Assembly: GCA_046538945.1 (NCBI GenBank)
Contig: JBKHHW010000041.1
Coordinates: 1 to 22,188, forward strand
Length of the DNA stretch: 22,188 nucleotides
Reading direction: 5' to 3'
Origin: JAEZKC01 sp046538945
GTDB lineage: Bacteria; Fibrobacterota; Chitinivibrionia; Chitinivibrionales; Chitinispirillaceae
Each line of letters begins with the position of its first letter. Positions within the stretch are counted from its first letter, which is position 1. Position numbers and translations under genes: made by a program. Shown in pieces: positions 15,818-22,188 of this stretch. The notes below the pieces were generated by a model that had not been told where the DNA came from, made no database searches, and was given only the letters and a program-made list of their open reading frames with translations.

Positions 15818-15841
15818 GGCGCCCGTCTGTAGACAGGCGCC
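15818..15841 (-). other. Strong hairpin between flgE and flbD
   Basis: Eight bases after the flgE stop, GGCGCCTGTC pairs with GACGGGCGCC (ten pairs, one G-T) across a TACA loop. No T-run follows on the minus strand (GCCGGCTTG). It is too weak as a Rho-independent terminator by that rule but could protect the flgE message from 3' decay, or allow partial termination so that hook protein is made in excess over downstream genes. The remaining gap (15685-15817) contains no gene that I can see. Confidence 0.6.
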
Positions 15842-15849
15842 AAAAGCTT

Positions 15850-17958
15850 TTAACGAATCAGCTGAACCAGTTCCTGGAGCAGTGAATCACTTGTGGTGAT
15901 CACCCTTGCATTGGCCTGGTAACCACGCTGAGTGGCGATCATGTTAGTGAACTCTGTTGCCAGCTCCACATTTGACATCTCCAGCGCTCCCGGTTTGATT
16001 TTTGTTGAAGTTCCGCTTCCCGGCCTTACCATTGAAGGATGACCGGAGTTGTTGGAAACCGCATACATGCTGTCTCCGGACTTAAGCAGCCCGGACGGAT
16101 TGTTGAATTCAGCGACATACATGCGAGCAATCGATTTATTTACTCCGTTTGAATACATGCCCGTGATTTCGCCGTTTTCATCAACGGAGATTTCCTGAAG
16201 CTTACCCATGGGGTAACCGTCCTGATCCTTTGCCGCTGTGGTGGAAGGCGAACGGAACTGGGTCACACCCTGAAACGAACCGGGTGTACCCACATTCAGA
16301 TCGATTGAAACCACATCGGAACCATTCATCGGCTCGAAACGGAAAGCGGTGGAATCGTCATCGTAAGTGAATGAAGACGGAGAGCCGTCCAGACCGAAAG
16401 TCATCCGTCCGCGGTTACCGCCGATGATCTGTTCACCACCGGAGGTAGTCAGCTCCCAGAGCCATTCACCGGGGGTTCCTGAATGAGTAAAGGTCATGGT
16501 AAGTTCATGAGCATCACCGGATTCATCATATACCACTACAGACGTACCGTGCACTCCCGTATCCCGTGCCGACTGTACTTCAGTAAATGACATATTGGCA
16601 TTGAAATTCGTAGGCGCAGGTGTTTCATTGTTTGAGTTGGAGGCCATAACCGATACGGCATTAATGCCGAACGCCGTTTCCGGCTGCCCTCTCAAAACGA
16701 TGGAGCCATCGGGAATACGGTCATCAGGAGTATCTGCCTCATTGATGGAGACAGAGGGGTTATTGTAGGTGGTTCCATCAGTGGCAGGTAAATCGAATGC
16801 AACCTGGAGAAGATTGAGAAGATCACTTACAGTGGTAATCGTTGCCGAATCTGTCGCATCGGCAGAGTAAGGGCTTGAGGCACTGACAGCATCTCCTCCC
16901 ACAGTTCCCTCGACACTGACCATATCACCATCCTCGAAACCCAGAGGCTGCCCGGCTGCATCGAAAATCTCGGCAAGTGTCTGATCTTCAGTTGCAGGCG
17001 TTCTGATTCCAGCCGAAGAAACCGTTTCCCCGGTTTCAATTGTGGGAGGGAACATAAATGTATCGGCCACATAGGAGTTGGAACCGGGACGGGAGCTTCG
17101 TACCTGAAGGCTGTTGATTGGTGAAGCGGAAAGGGTGGTATCGATATCCAGAGCACCGTCGTTGATGTCGACAGAAATGAAATTGTCCACATTGGTGCGC
17201 AGATACGTCTGCATTTCGTCTCTGAGATCGGCCAGTGTTGTAGTTTCCTCGACAGTGTACCTGAATTCAGGAGCACCGGCTGTGGAAAACGTAAGAACAT
17301 CACCCGTCTTTATTCCCAGACTGTTGCCGTTTTCATCAAAAAGGCTGGTCAGTGTATTTGAATCTTCTGCTCTGGCAATAAAACGGTTGGTGTGGGTTAC
17401 AGTTCCCAGACCTTCTGAATCAGAATCGAGGTTGCTGCTGAATTGCACCTCTGTTGTTGCCTTTGCAGGAGCCTTCTCTCCGAAAGGAATGCGGATATCG
17501 CCGATGGGAGTACCGGGAAGATACTCACCACTGGGTGAGGCCATCATACCCTGAAGAGTAAAACCGTTGGTTGGAGAAACCAAACGCCCTGTTCCATCCA
17601 ACTGAAGGCCTCCGTTGCGGCTGTAGTATGTGCCTTCTCCGTTTGAATAAGCGAAATAGGCCCTGCCCTCAAGAGCCAGATCGGTGATCTGACCTGTGGA
17701 CTGCAGGTTACCCTGAGTGAGAATGGTATCGGTTGAACCCACGGCCATTCCCAGACCGATCTGCAGCGGGTTAGTACCACCGGCGTTTCCGGCCGGGCGG
17801 GATGCTCCCTGGAGCAGCTGGGCCATCGATTCTTCAAAAGTAACTCTTCCTGACTTGAATCCGACAGTATTGACATTAGAAATATTATTGCCGGTTACGT
17901 CAAGAGATACCTGATGATTTCGAAGACCGCTGATACCTGCATAAAGTGAACGTACCAT
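15850..17958 (-). CDS. flgE: FlgE, flagellar hook protein, enlarged (702 aa)
   Basis: The hook subunit. The N-terminal D0 region is clear (SLYAGISGLRNHQVSLDVTGNNISNVNTVGFKS), as are the FlgE core blocks (GTSVVVYDESGDAHELTMTF; TQFRSPSTTAAKDQDGYPMG) and the C-terminal heptad region (MSNVELATEFTNMIATQRGYQANARVI). Enteric FlgE is about 400 residues; the extra 300 lie at about 170-450. They contain two related segments, one starting TLTSLFDENGNSLGIKTGD (202-220), the other TLAEIFDAAGQPLGFEDGD (327-345). These should be the outer, surface-exposed domains of the hook. The protein has no Cys. ATG follows AAGGAGACAAAC, a strong ribosome site suited to a highly made protein. Confidence 0.97.
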   Translation of the reverse strand: MVRSLYAGISGLRNHQVSLDVTGNNISNVNTVGFKSGRVTFEESMAQLLQGASRPAGNAGGTNPLQIGLGMAVGSTDTILTQGNLQSTGQITDLALEGRAYFAYSNGEGTYYSRNGGLQLDGTGRLVSPTNGFTLQGMMASPSGEYLPGTPIGDIRIPFGEKAPAKATTEVQFSSNLDSDSEGLGTVTHTNRFIARAEDSNTLTSLFDENGNSLGIKTGDVLTFSTAGAPEFRYTVEETTTLADLRDEMQTYLRTNVDNFISVDINDGALDIDTTLSASPINSLQVRSSRPGSNSYVADTFMFPPTIETGETVSSAGIRTPATEDQTLAEIFDAAGQPLGFEDGDMVSVEGTVGGDAVSASSPYSADATDSATITTVSDLLNLLQVAFDLPATDGTTYNNPSVSINEADTPDDRIPDGSIVLRGQPETAFGINAVSVMASNSNNETPAPTNFNANMSFTEVQSARDTGVHGTSVVVYDESGDAHELTMTFTHSGTPGEWLWELTTSGGEQIIGGNRGRMTFGLDGSPSSFTYDDDSTAFRFEPMNGSDVVSIDLNVGTPGSFQGVTQFRSPSTTAAKDQDGYPMGKLQEISVDENGEITGMYSNGVNKSIARMYVAEFNNPSGLLKSGDSMYAVSNNSGHPSMVRPGSGTSTKIKPGALEMSNVELATEFTNMIATQRGYQANARVITTSDSLLQELVQLIR
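16639..17358. repeat. Two related segments within flgE
   Basis: Protein-level repeat. Copy 1 is residues about 201-300 (17059-17358), copy 2 about 326-440 (16639-16983). Both have the pattern TLxxxFDxxGxxLGxxxGDxxxx, then a T-T-x-x-D-L-x helix and a domain rich in Ser, Thr, Asn and Asp, ending in a V-x-x-S-(R/N) strand. Nucleotide similarity looks low, so the duplication is old or the copies arose from a common inserted domain family. Confidence 0.6.
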
Positions 17959-18001
17959 GTTTGTCTCCTTGGCTTTGACACCTCGGATCCTTCAGACCTG
18001 A

Positions 18002-18053
18002 AGCCGCTTCAGTCGTTCGGCGGCTCTGCTGCATCCGGTTCGTTCGGAACCGG
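18002..18053 (-). other. Hairpin-rich leader of flgE
   Basis: In the 109-base gap before flgE, CCGGTTC (18035-18041) and GAACCGG (18047-18053) form a perfect seven-pair stem with a five-base loop. AGCCGC (18002-18007) and GCGGCT (18020-18025) form a second stem. CTTCAG and CTGAAG at 17990-18003 form a third possible small one. No T-run follows. The flgE ribosome site lies just downstream (about 17965), so the folds may affect mRNA stability or hook-protein translation. Confidence 0.45.
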
Positions 18054-18067
18054 TCCTGCATTCTTTT

Positions 18068-18478
18068 CTAGCCTGCTATCACCGTGCTGTCTATGTTTGT
18101 AAAAACGTTGTCCTTAGTACTTTCACCGTCCATGGCGGTGACCACCGTTTTGTTGGGAATGTTCACAATGAAAGCCAGATCCTTGACAAGAACCAGAGAA
18201 TCCCGTGCTCCCTTGCTTTCAGCCCCTGAAACCGCTTTCTGGAGTTTGCCCATGATTTCCGGGGTCAGATCAATGTTGCGGCTTTTAAGCCGTGTTGAAG
18301 CATGAGCCGAAAACTTGAGTTCCTCCACCTTCGACCGGAACAGATCTCCAAACGCCGGACCCTTGAGTCCCTGAGCTGGTGATGCCGGTGGCTGTGCTCC
18401 GGTTCCAGTGCTGCGCTGGAGCACTCCCGCCCGGTGAGCCTGAATGCGACTTCTGATATCTCCGTCTAAAGGATTCAT
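18068..18478 (-). CDS. Flagellar operon protein of the TIGR02530 (flg_new) type
   Basis: A 136-residue protein matching the small family found between flgD and flgE in Gram-positive and several deep-branching flagellar operons. Family pattern seen from memory: FSAHASTRLKSRNIDLTPE, then SGAESKGARDSLVLVKDLAF and a C-terminal VFTNIDSTVIAG. The N-terminal 45 residues are polar and Pro/Gln-rich. Function not known. It starts inside the flgD stop (ATGA overlap) with AGGAGG seven bases upstream. Its place suggests a role with the hook or hook cap. Confidence 0.9.
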   Translation of the reverse strand: MNPLDGDIRSRIQAHRAGVLQRSTGTGAQPPASPAQGLKGPAFGDLFRSKVEELKFSAHASTRLKSRNIDLTPEIMGKLQKAVSGAESKGARDSLVLVKDLAFIVNIPNKTVVTAMDGESTKDNVFTNIDSTVIAG

Positions 18479-19701
18479 ACCACACCCTCCTTTACCGGGG
18501 TAGAAATGTCGAGTATTTCACTGAATGAAACAGTCCGTCCTCCGATTTTCAGCTTCACATCTCCGGTCAGGCTTGTCAGACCGTCCACCACGCCTTCAGT
18601 GTAGGCATAAAGGCCTGGATTTGACTCCGAACCAGCGACATGAATACTGTACGTTCCCGGATCCACATAGGATCCGCCTGCATTCTCCCCGTTCCAGCTC
18701 AGCGTTGCTGTACCGCCGGCATCAGCCTGGGCACTCAAAACTCTCTCAACCTGCCCCGCGGAGTTTTTCAGCTGAACTGAAACCTGCTGATTGGGCTGGG
18801 CCTGAACTTTGAACTCATGCCGTTCACCCGCCGCGTTGCGAAATGTTACGGAATCCTGACGAACCCGCACGTGTTTACCCATAAGAGAAAGAACGGAAGA
18901 CTGTGGTATCGGTTCAGCGCTGCCATCTTCCTGAGAAACATCGAGCAATTCACCGATTGAAATCTCCCGGCCTGCGATTTTCACCAACGCACCATCGGGG
19001 GTAAACCGCACACCCGCAACCTTGTCCTGCACGTAAGGGTAAAGAGATGAATCCTCCTCCTCCCCTGCTATGGAAACCAGATAATTGCCGGGCTTTGCCG
19101 GTTCACCGTTATCGGTCGTACCGTCCCAGAGAACAGTGGATGAATTCAGTGCATCTTTACTATCGACTTCGATTGTTTTTATCACCTCATCGTCCTCGTT
19201 GCGGATTTCAACCAATGCCTCGCTGTTTTCTCCCAGATGAACAGTGAGCGGTACCGCTTCACCCCCTTCGCCGCTCCAGGAAACGGTAGGCTGACGCATG
19301 CGCACCGTCTTGCCTATAAGATTAACTGCAGAGGAGTTGGCCACCGATTGAGCAGCGTACTGCTGTGAATCGATAGATGAACCATAGGACTCTCCCAATT
19401 TGCCGATCGCACTCTCGATGTTGTTGCTGCTTTCAAGAGCTCTGAACTGAGCAAGCTGGGAGACAAACTCCGTGTTTTCCATGGGGTTCAGAGGATCCTG
19501 ATACTTCAGCTGAGTGGTCAGCAGAAGCAAAAAATCATCCTTGCCCATCTCTTTCTGTGCATCCTTAAAAAGCTCACCCTCCATCTTACCATCCACCTTC
19601 GAGCCGGAAGAGTCAACTTTCCCCTCGCTCACAGGTGCACTGATCGAATAAGATGAATCCGAAGCTTTCCTTAAACTTCCCACATCTGCACTAAGAGACA
19701 T
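18475..19701 (-). CDS. flgD: FlgD, hook-capping protein with a duplicated distal module
   Basis: A 408-residue hook cap scaffold (enteric FlgD is about 230). The conserved N-terminal region is at about 43-90: FLLLLTTQLKYQDPLNPMEN and FVSQLAQFRALESSNNI. Two tandem copies of the Tudor/Ig module follow, at about 125-256 and 270-400. Both have xxLxGKxVRxRQ, LxWxG, PGxYxxxxAG, a YxYxxxxVxG segment and KIxGRxxSxxExLDxS. FlgD sits at the growing tip and helps hook subunits fold in place. The frame opens at ATG 19722, overlapping the fliK stop, but ATG at 19701 has GGGAGG six bases upstream and is preferred; this gives a 17-base gap. Confidence 0.96.
   Translation of the reverse strand: MSLSADVGSLRKASDSSYSISAPVSEGKVDSSGSKVDGKMEGELFKDAQKEMGKDDFLLLLTTQLKYQDPLNPMENTEFVSQLAQFRALESSNNIESAIGKLGESYGSSIDSQQYAAQSVANSSAVNLIGKTVRMRQPTVSWSGEGGEAVPLTVHLGENSEALVEIRNEDDEVIKTIEVDSKDALNSSTVLWDGTTDNGEPAKPGNYLVSIAGEEEDSSLYPYVQDKVAGVRFTPDGALVKIAGREISIGELLDVSQEDGSAEPIPQSSVLSLMGKHVRVRQDSVTFRNAAGERHEFKVQAQPNQQVSVQLKNSAGQVERVLSAQADAGGTATLSWNGENAGGSYVDPGTYSIHVAGSESNPGLYAYTEGVVDGLTSLTGDVKLKIGGRTVSFSEILDISTPVKEGVV
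18502..19329. repeat. Tandem duplication of the Tudor/Ig module in flgD
   Basis: Copy 1 lies at about 18934-19329, copy 2 at about 18502-18894. They align over about 130 residues with the same motif order and only short indels. Identity is moderate, and the DNA copies look diverged, so this is an established protein duplication rather than a recent one. Confidence 0.85.
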
Positions 19702-19718
19702 TCTTCGCCTCCCTTCTG

Positions 19719-21494
19719 TCATGCAAAATATTCAAACGTGTTGCTTCCGTACCGCCGCCCGGTGTCACTTCCGGAAACCGAGTGCTCAAACGCTTCCTCC
19801 GGCATTATCCCCACACCGGAGTCGGCCATATCGCCTCGATTATTCCAGGAAGAGGCCGTTTCGGACAGTTCCCGGCCGAATCCACCCGCAGATCCGTCTC
19901 TGTTTCCCCCCACATCCACACTGAACGATCCGGCGTGGATATTCTGCTCCTCGAGTGCATCCTTGAGGGACTGCAGATGGGCTTCAACAATCTGTTTGAC
20001 CTGCTGGTTTTCAACCTGAATGCGCGCAAAGACCACATCACTCTCCATCCTGATACTCAGCCGCACCTCACCCAGTGATTCAGGGCGAAGCTGGATTCTG
20101 AGTTCATGGACACCGGAACGGACCGCGGACTGCATCTTCTCACTTATCTGACGCACGATTGCTTCATCAGTCATGCGTGTCAGAACAGAACTGAGTCTCT
20201 CAGCGGGTTGGAAAATCACAGCATCTGAAGCCGATTTGCCTATCTGGCCCACATTAAGCTGCATCTCTTCCGTACCGGCTGTAGACTCAGGTTTTTTGAC
20301 CGCTGCCTGCAGTTGGTCGATACCATTGAAGGTGAACCTGAATTCCTTATCGGAAGTCATCGGCTGCACCGGAACAGCATTTTCCGAAGACGAAGTCTTG
20401 CTCCCCCCGGGAACTAATTTCATCTCTTCAGAACCAGTTTCCGCCGCCACCTCTGCCACAGATACCGCACCCGTTCCAGAAACCGTATTGCTCTGACCGG
20501 CTTTCTGCCCGTCGATTTTGAGCATGGCCCGCATGGTCCTGGCATCCACCGCATTCATCATGGAAATGACATTCTGCATTTCCGAAGACCGGGTTTCAGT
20601 CTGAGCACCACCTTGGGTCAACAGTTTCTGAATATGTTCAATGGCAGTATGAAGATCCTCCTGGACAGCTTTACCGAAAAGACGGCTGATTTCAGCTGAA
20701 GTCATCTTCAATTCGGCCGGATCGGTTGCCTGGGGAATACCTGAACGAACAGCTTTCTCGCACTTCTCAGCAAGCAGTTCCTTCACCTCTTCACCTATCC
20801 CGAGCTGGTTGAGACCCAGTTCCAGCTGGAAGCTCTGGTTTTTCAGTAGCAGGGAAAGTTCTGCCGCCATCTCCGGATCAAGTTTCAGCTCGCCCAGCTG
20901 GAGCATCTCCTGCCCGGCTGCCGCCACATCAAGCATGCCTCCGATCTTGTCAAGAGCCCACAGTATCTCCGACAGATGACCGCTCAGACCCGGGTCGAGC
21001 TTTTCAAAAGAAATCTCCTCCAAATTCTCATCGACCTCGATGCCGAGAAGCGAAGATATCTGGACTAATACCTCCTTTAGAAGCTCGCCAGCCTGTTCAG
21101 CTGCCGAATCACTTTGAACTTCGGGTTCAACCTGGCAGCAATCCGCGATTTGCTTATCCATAAAGTCAGACTCGATCCTGTTTTCAGTTTCTTCTGCAAT
21201 GTGCAACTTCTGCTGTTTTGCCGAAGAGGAGTTCACAAAAAGCTTATCGCTGGAACCGATTGAATCAGTCTTCGGTTGAGGTTCCTTTTCAGCCGTTCTG
21301 GCGGATTCCTTCGCGACCCGGTTTTCCTTCCCGATCCGCTCGTAGATTCTGCCGAACTGCACTTTTTCAGAACCTTTCCTTTCGACTTTTTCGTTCATTT
21401 CCCTGTCCATTTTCTCCATTTTCCGCTCAGGCCGGATCTGGTCTGGACTTCTTGCGGGTTTCTGAAGAAGATACTGTGCTGTTTCATTGATCAT
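19719..21494 (-). CDS. fliK: FliK, hook-length control protein
   Basis: A 591-residue protein, rich in Glu, Gln, Ser and Ala, with a charged N-terminal third. The conserved C-terminal Flg_hook domain is at about 445-530, with LRIQLRPESLGEVRLSIRME and IVEAHLQSLKDALEEQNI. FliK is exported during hook growth; its N-terminal part acts as a ruler, and its C-terminal domain signals to FlhB to switch to filament export. The longest frame begins at ATG 21515 (MRKGGENM), but that stretch contains the ribosome site of the second Met: AAAGGAGGTGAGAAT before ATG at 21494. The 3' end runs into flgD. Length and low complexity of the middle are as expected for FliK. Confidence 0.95.
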   Translation of the reverse strand: MINETAQYLLQKPARSPDQIRPERKMEKMDREMNEKVERKGSEKVQFGRIYERIGKENRVAKESARTAEKEPQPKTDSIGSSDKLFVNSSSAKQQKLHIAEETENRIESDFMDKQIADCCQVEPEVQSDSAAEQAGELLKEVLVQISSLLGIEVDENLEEISFEKLDPGLSGHLSEILWALDKIGGMLDVAAAGQEMLQLGELKLDPEMAAELSLLLKNQSFQLELGLNQLGIGEEVKELLAEKCEKAVRSGIPQATDPAELKMTSAEISRLFGKAVQEDLHTAIEHIQKLLTQGGAQTETRSSEMQNVISMMNAVDARTMRAMLKIDGQKAGQSNTVSGTGAVSVAEVAAETGSEEMKLVPGGSKTSSSENAVPVQPMTSDKEFRFTFNGIDQLQAAVKKPESTAGTEEMQLNVGQIGKSASDAVIFQPAERLSSVLTRMTDEAIVRQISEKMQSAVRSGVHELRIQLRPESLGEVRLSIRMESDVVFARIQVENQQVKQIVEAHLQSLKDALEEQNIHAGSFSVDVGGNRDGSAGGFGRELSETASSWNNRGDMADSGVGIMPEEAFEHSVSGSDTGRRYGSNTFEYFA

Positions 21495-21540
21495 ATTCTC
21501 ACCTCCTTTCCTCATGTTGAAATGAACAATAACACCCTTT

Positions 21541-22119
21541 TTATATGCCCCTGGTTATCAGTTGACTCAGCCGCTTCGCTTTTTCCTTACTCATTTCTGC
21601 GAGTATATTCGCTTTCTGCCGATCATCAATGATAGTGGTGAGAATTTTGGCCACCTGTGAATCAGGCAAAGTCTCGAGAATTGCCGCAGCCTCAACGGCT
21701 TTCATCGCTTCGTAAACTTTGGCGAGCTGCTTATACCGCGCCTCCTGAGCTTCGGAACTGCTCTCGAGCATTTTGTCCAACTCTTTTTTATCCTCATTGA
21801 GCTCTGTTCTCTGCTGCTCTAATTCATTCTGGACAATTCCCAAACGCTCCTGAAGCTCCATCAGGCGCTCACGTTCTTTCCGCAGCTCCCGGCGTTCCTT
21901 CTGAAGCGCCAGGAATGTGCGTGAGTTCTGAACAGCAAGAGAATCTCTGCGTGCACTCTGCTTTACCAGCTCCACTTCCTTTTTCTCCCGGGAAGGATCC
22001 CCGGCTCCGTATTCCACCCGCAGTGTACCGGTAATGAAAAGCATGATTAAATAAAGCACCGGGAAGGAAACGCAGGTGACCACCACAATGGCGATGATGT
22101 CTTTCATGCGAAGGTTCAT
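21541..22119 (-). CDS. MotE/YlxF-like membrane coiled-coil protein (MgtE_N-like C terminus)
   Basis: A 192-residue protein: short N terminus, one membrane helix at about 8-32 (IIAIVVVTCVSFPVLYLIML), a long charged coiled coil (about 60-130, KERRELRKERERLMELQERL) and a C-terminal helical domain (about 135-185) with VEAAAILETLPDSQVAKIL and ILAEMSKEKAKRLSQL, the MgtE N-terminal-domain pattern. The same architecture and position before fliK is found for YlxF of Bacillus and the MotE group. A periplasmic coiled-coil role with the stator or basal body is plausible (MotE in rhizobia supports MotC). ATG at 22119 has AAGGA upstream. The gene just upstream is probably fliJ, but its tail cannot be identified in the 69 bases left. 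Confidence 0.85.
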   Translation of the reverse strand: MNLRMKDIIAIVVVTCVSFPVLYLIMLFITGTLRVEYGAGDPSREKKEVELVKQSARRDSLAVQNSRTFLALQKERRELRKERERLMELQERLGIVQNELEQQRTELNEDKKELDKMLESSSEAQEARYKQLAKVYEAMKAVEAAAILETLPDSQVAKILTTIIDDRQKANILAEMSKEKAKRLSQLITRGI

Positions 22120-22188
22120 CTTTGACAGTCCTTACTTTGTTACACGTTCGCGGCAGAAACTTATGCAACAGTTGTGCCATGACAAAAC

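Noticed and set aside
22120..22188. Possible tail of fliJ at the right edge
   Set aside because: All three minus frames give only short tails (stops at 22161-22163 and 22132-22134, the third runs on into the next gene in another frame) with no recognisable FliJ sequence; too short to call.
1..22188. Mobile elements, CRISPR arrays, tRNA or rRNA genes
   Set aside because: None seen on either strand: no transposase, integrase, regular direct-repeat array or RNA gene motif; the window is filled by flagellar genes.

Overview
The window holds one long, entirely minus-strand flagellar biosynthesis operon, read from right to left. There are 23 protein-coding genes, most of them overlapping by 1-8 bases or a few tens of bases apart. 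The order of transcription is: MgtE_N/MotE-like coiled-coil protein, fliK, flgD, a TIGR02530-type flagellar operon protein, flgE, flbD, motA, motB, fliL, fliM, fliY (FliN with a CheC-like half), fliO, fliP, fliQ, fliR, flhB, flhA, flhF, flhG, a small membrane protein, fliA, a small lysine-rich protein and an HDOD protein. After a 200-base gap with a possible terminator comes the first part of a Tyr/Trp-rich lipoprotein gene, cut by the window edge. I see no tRNA, rRNA, CRISPR array, transposase or phage gene.

Regions. 22.1-15.85 kb holds hook assembly: hook-length control, hook cap, hook. 15.7-13.3 kb holds the stator (motA, motB), preceded by flbD and followed by fliL. 13.3-11.3 kb holds the C-ring switch proteins FliM and FliY. 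11.2-5.35 kb holds the type III export gate (FliO-P-Q-R, FlhB, FlhA). 5.2-1.9 kb holds placement and number control (FlhF, FlhG) and the late sigma factor FliA. Ring, rod and ATPase genes (flgBC, fliEFGHIJ) are not in the window; by analogy with the Bacillus fla/che operon they probably lie just beyond the right edge. No che gene is present, and no cheY sits between fliY and fliO as it does in Bacillus.

Organism. The gene order matches the fla/che layout of Bacillus and, with motAB between flbD and fliL, that of the Treponema fla operon. Signal-peptide and lipoprotein features and the long FlgE and FlgD suggest a Gram-negative, deep-branching bacterium. The hook protein has no cysteine, so it cannot form the Cys-Lys cross-link known from spirochaete hooks. 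A non-spirochaete didermic phylum, such as a motile Fibrobacterota lineage, seems likelier, but this is a low-confidence inference.

Main points of interest: (1) FlgD carries its whole distal Tudor/Ig module twice, and FlgE also has an internally repeated domain, suggesting an enlarged hook and hook cap that evolved together. (2) FliY keeps one CheC-type phosphatase signature, has lost the other, and carries a second LSQ-type CheY-binding-like peptide in its linker. (3) The stator looks like the sodium type (PomA/PomB-like). (4) flbD (swrD family) lies directly upstream of motAB. (5) Two unrecognised small proteins flank fliA. (6) The downstream lipoprotein appears to have a one-base frameshift inside its signal peptide. 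(7) Several strong hairpins lie in the few longer gaps. Many start codons were moved from the longest reading frame on the basis of Shine-Dalgarno sites. Function calls rest on motif recognition from memory, without database searches.
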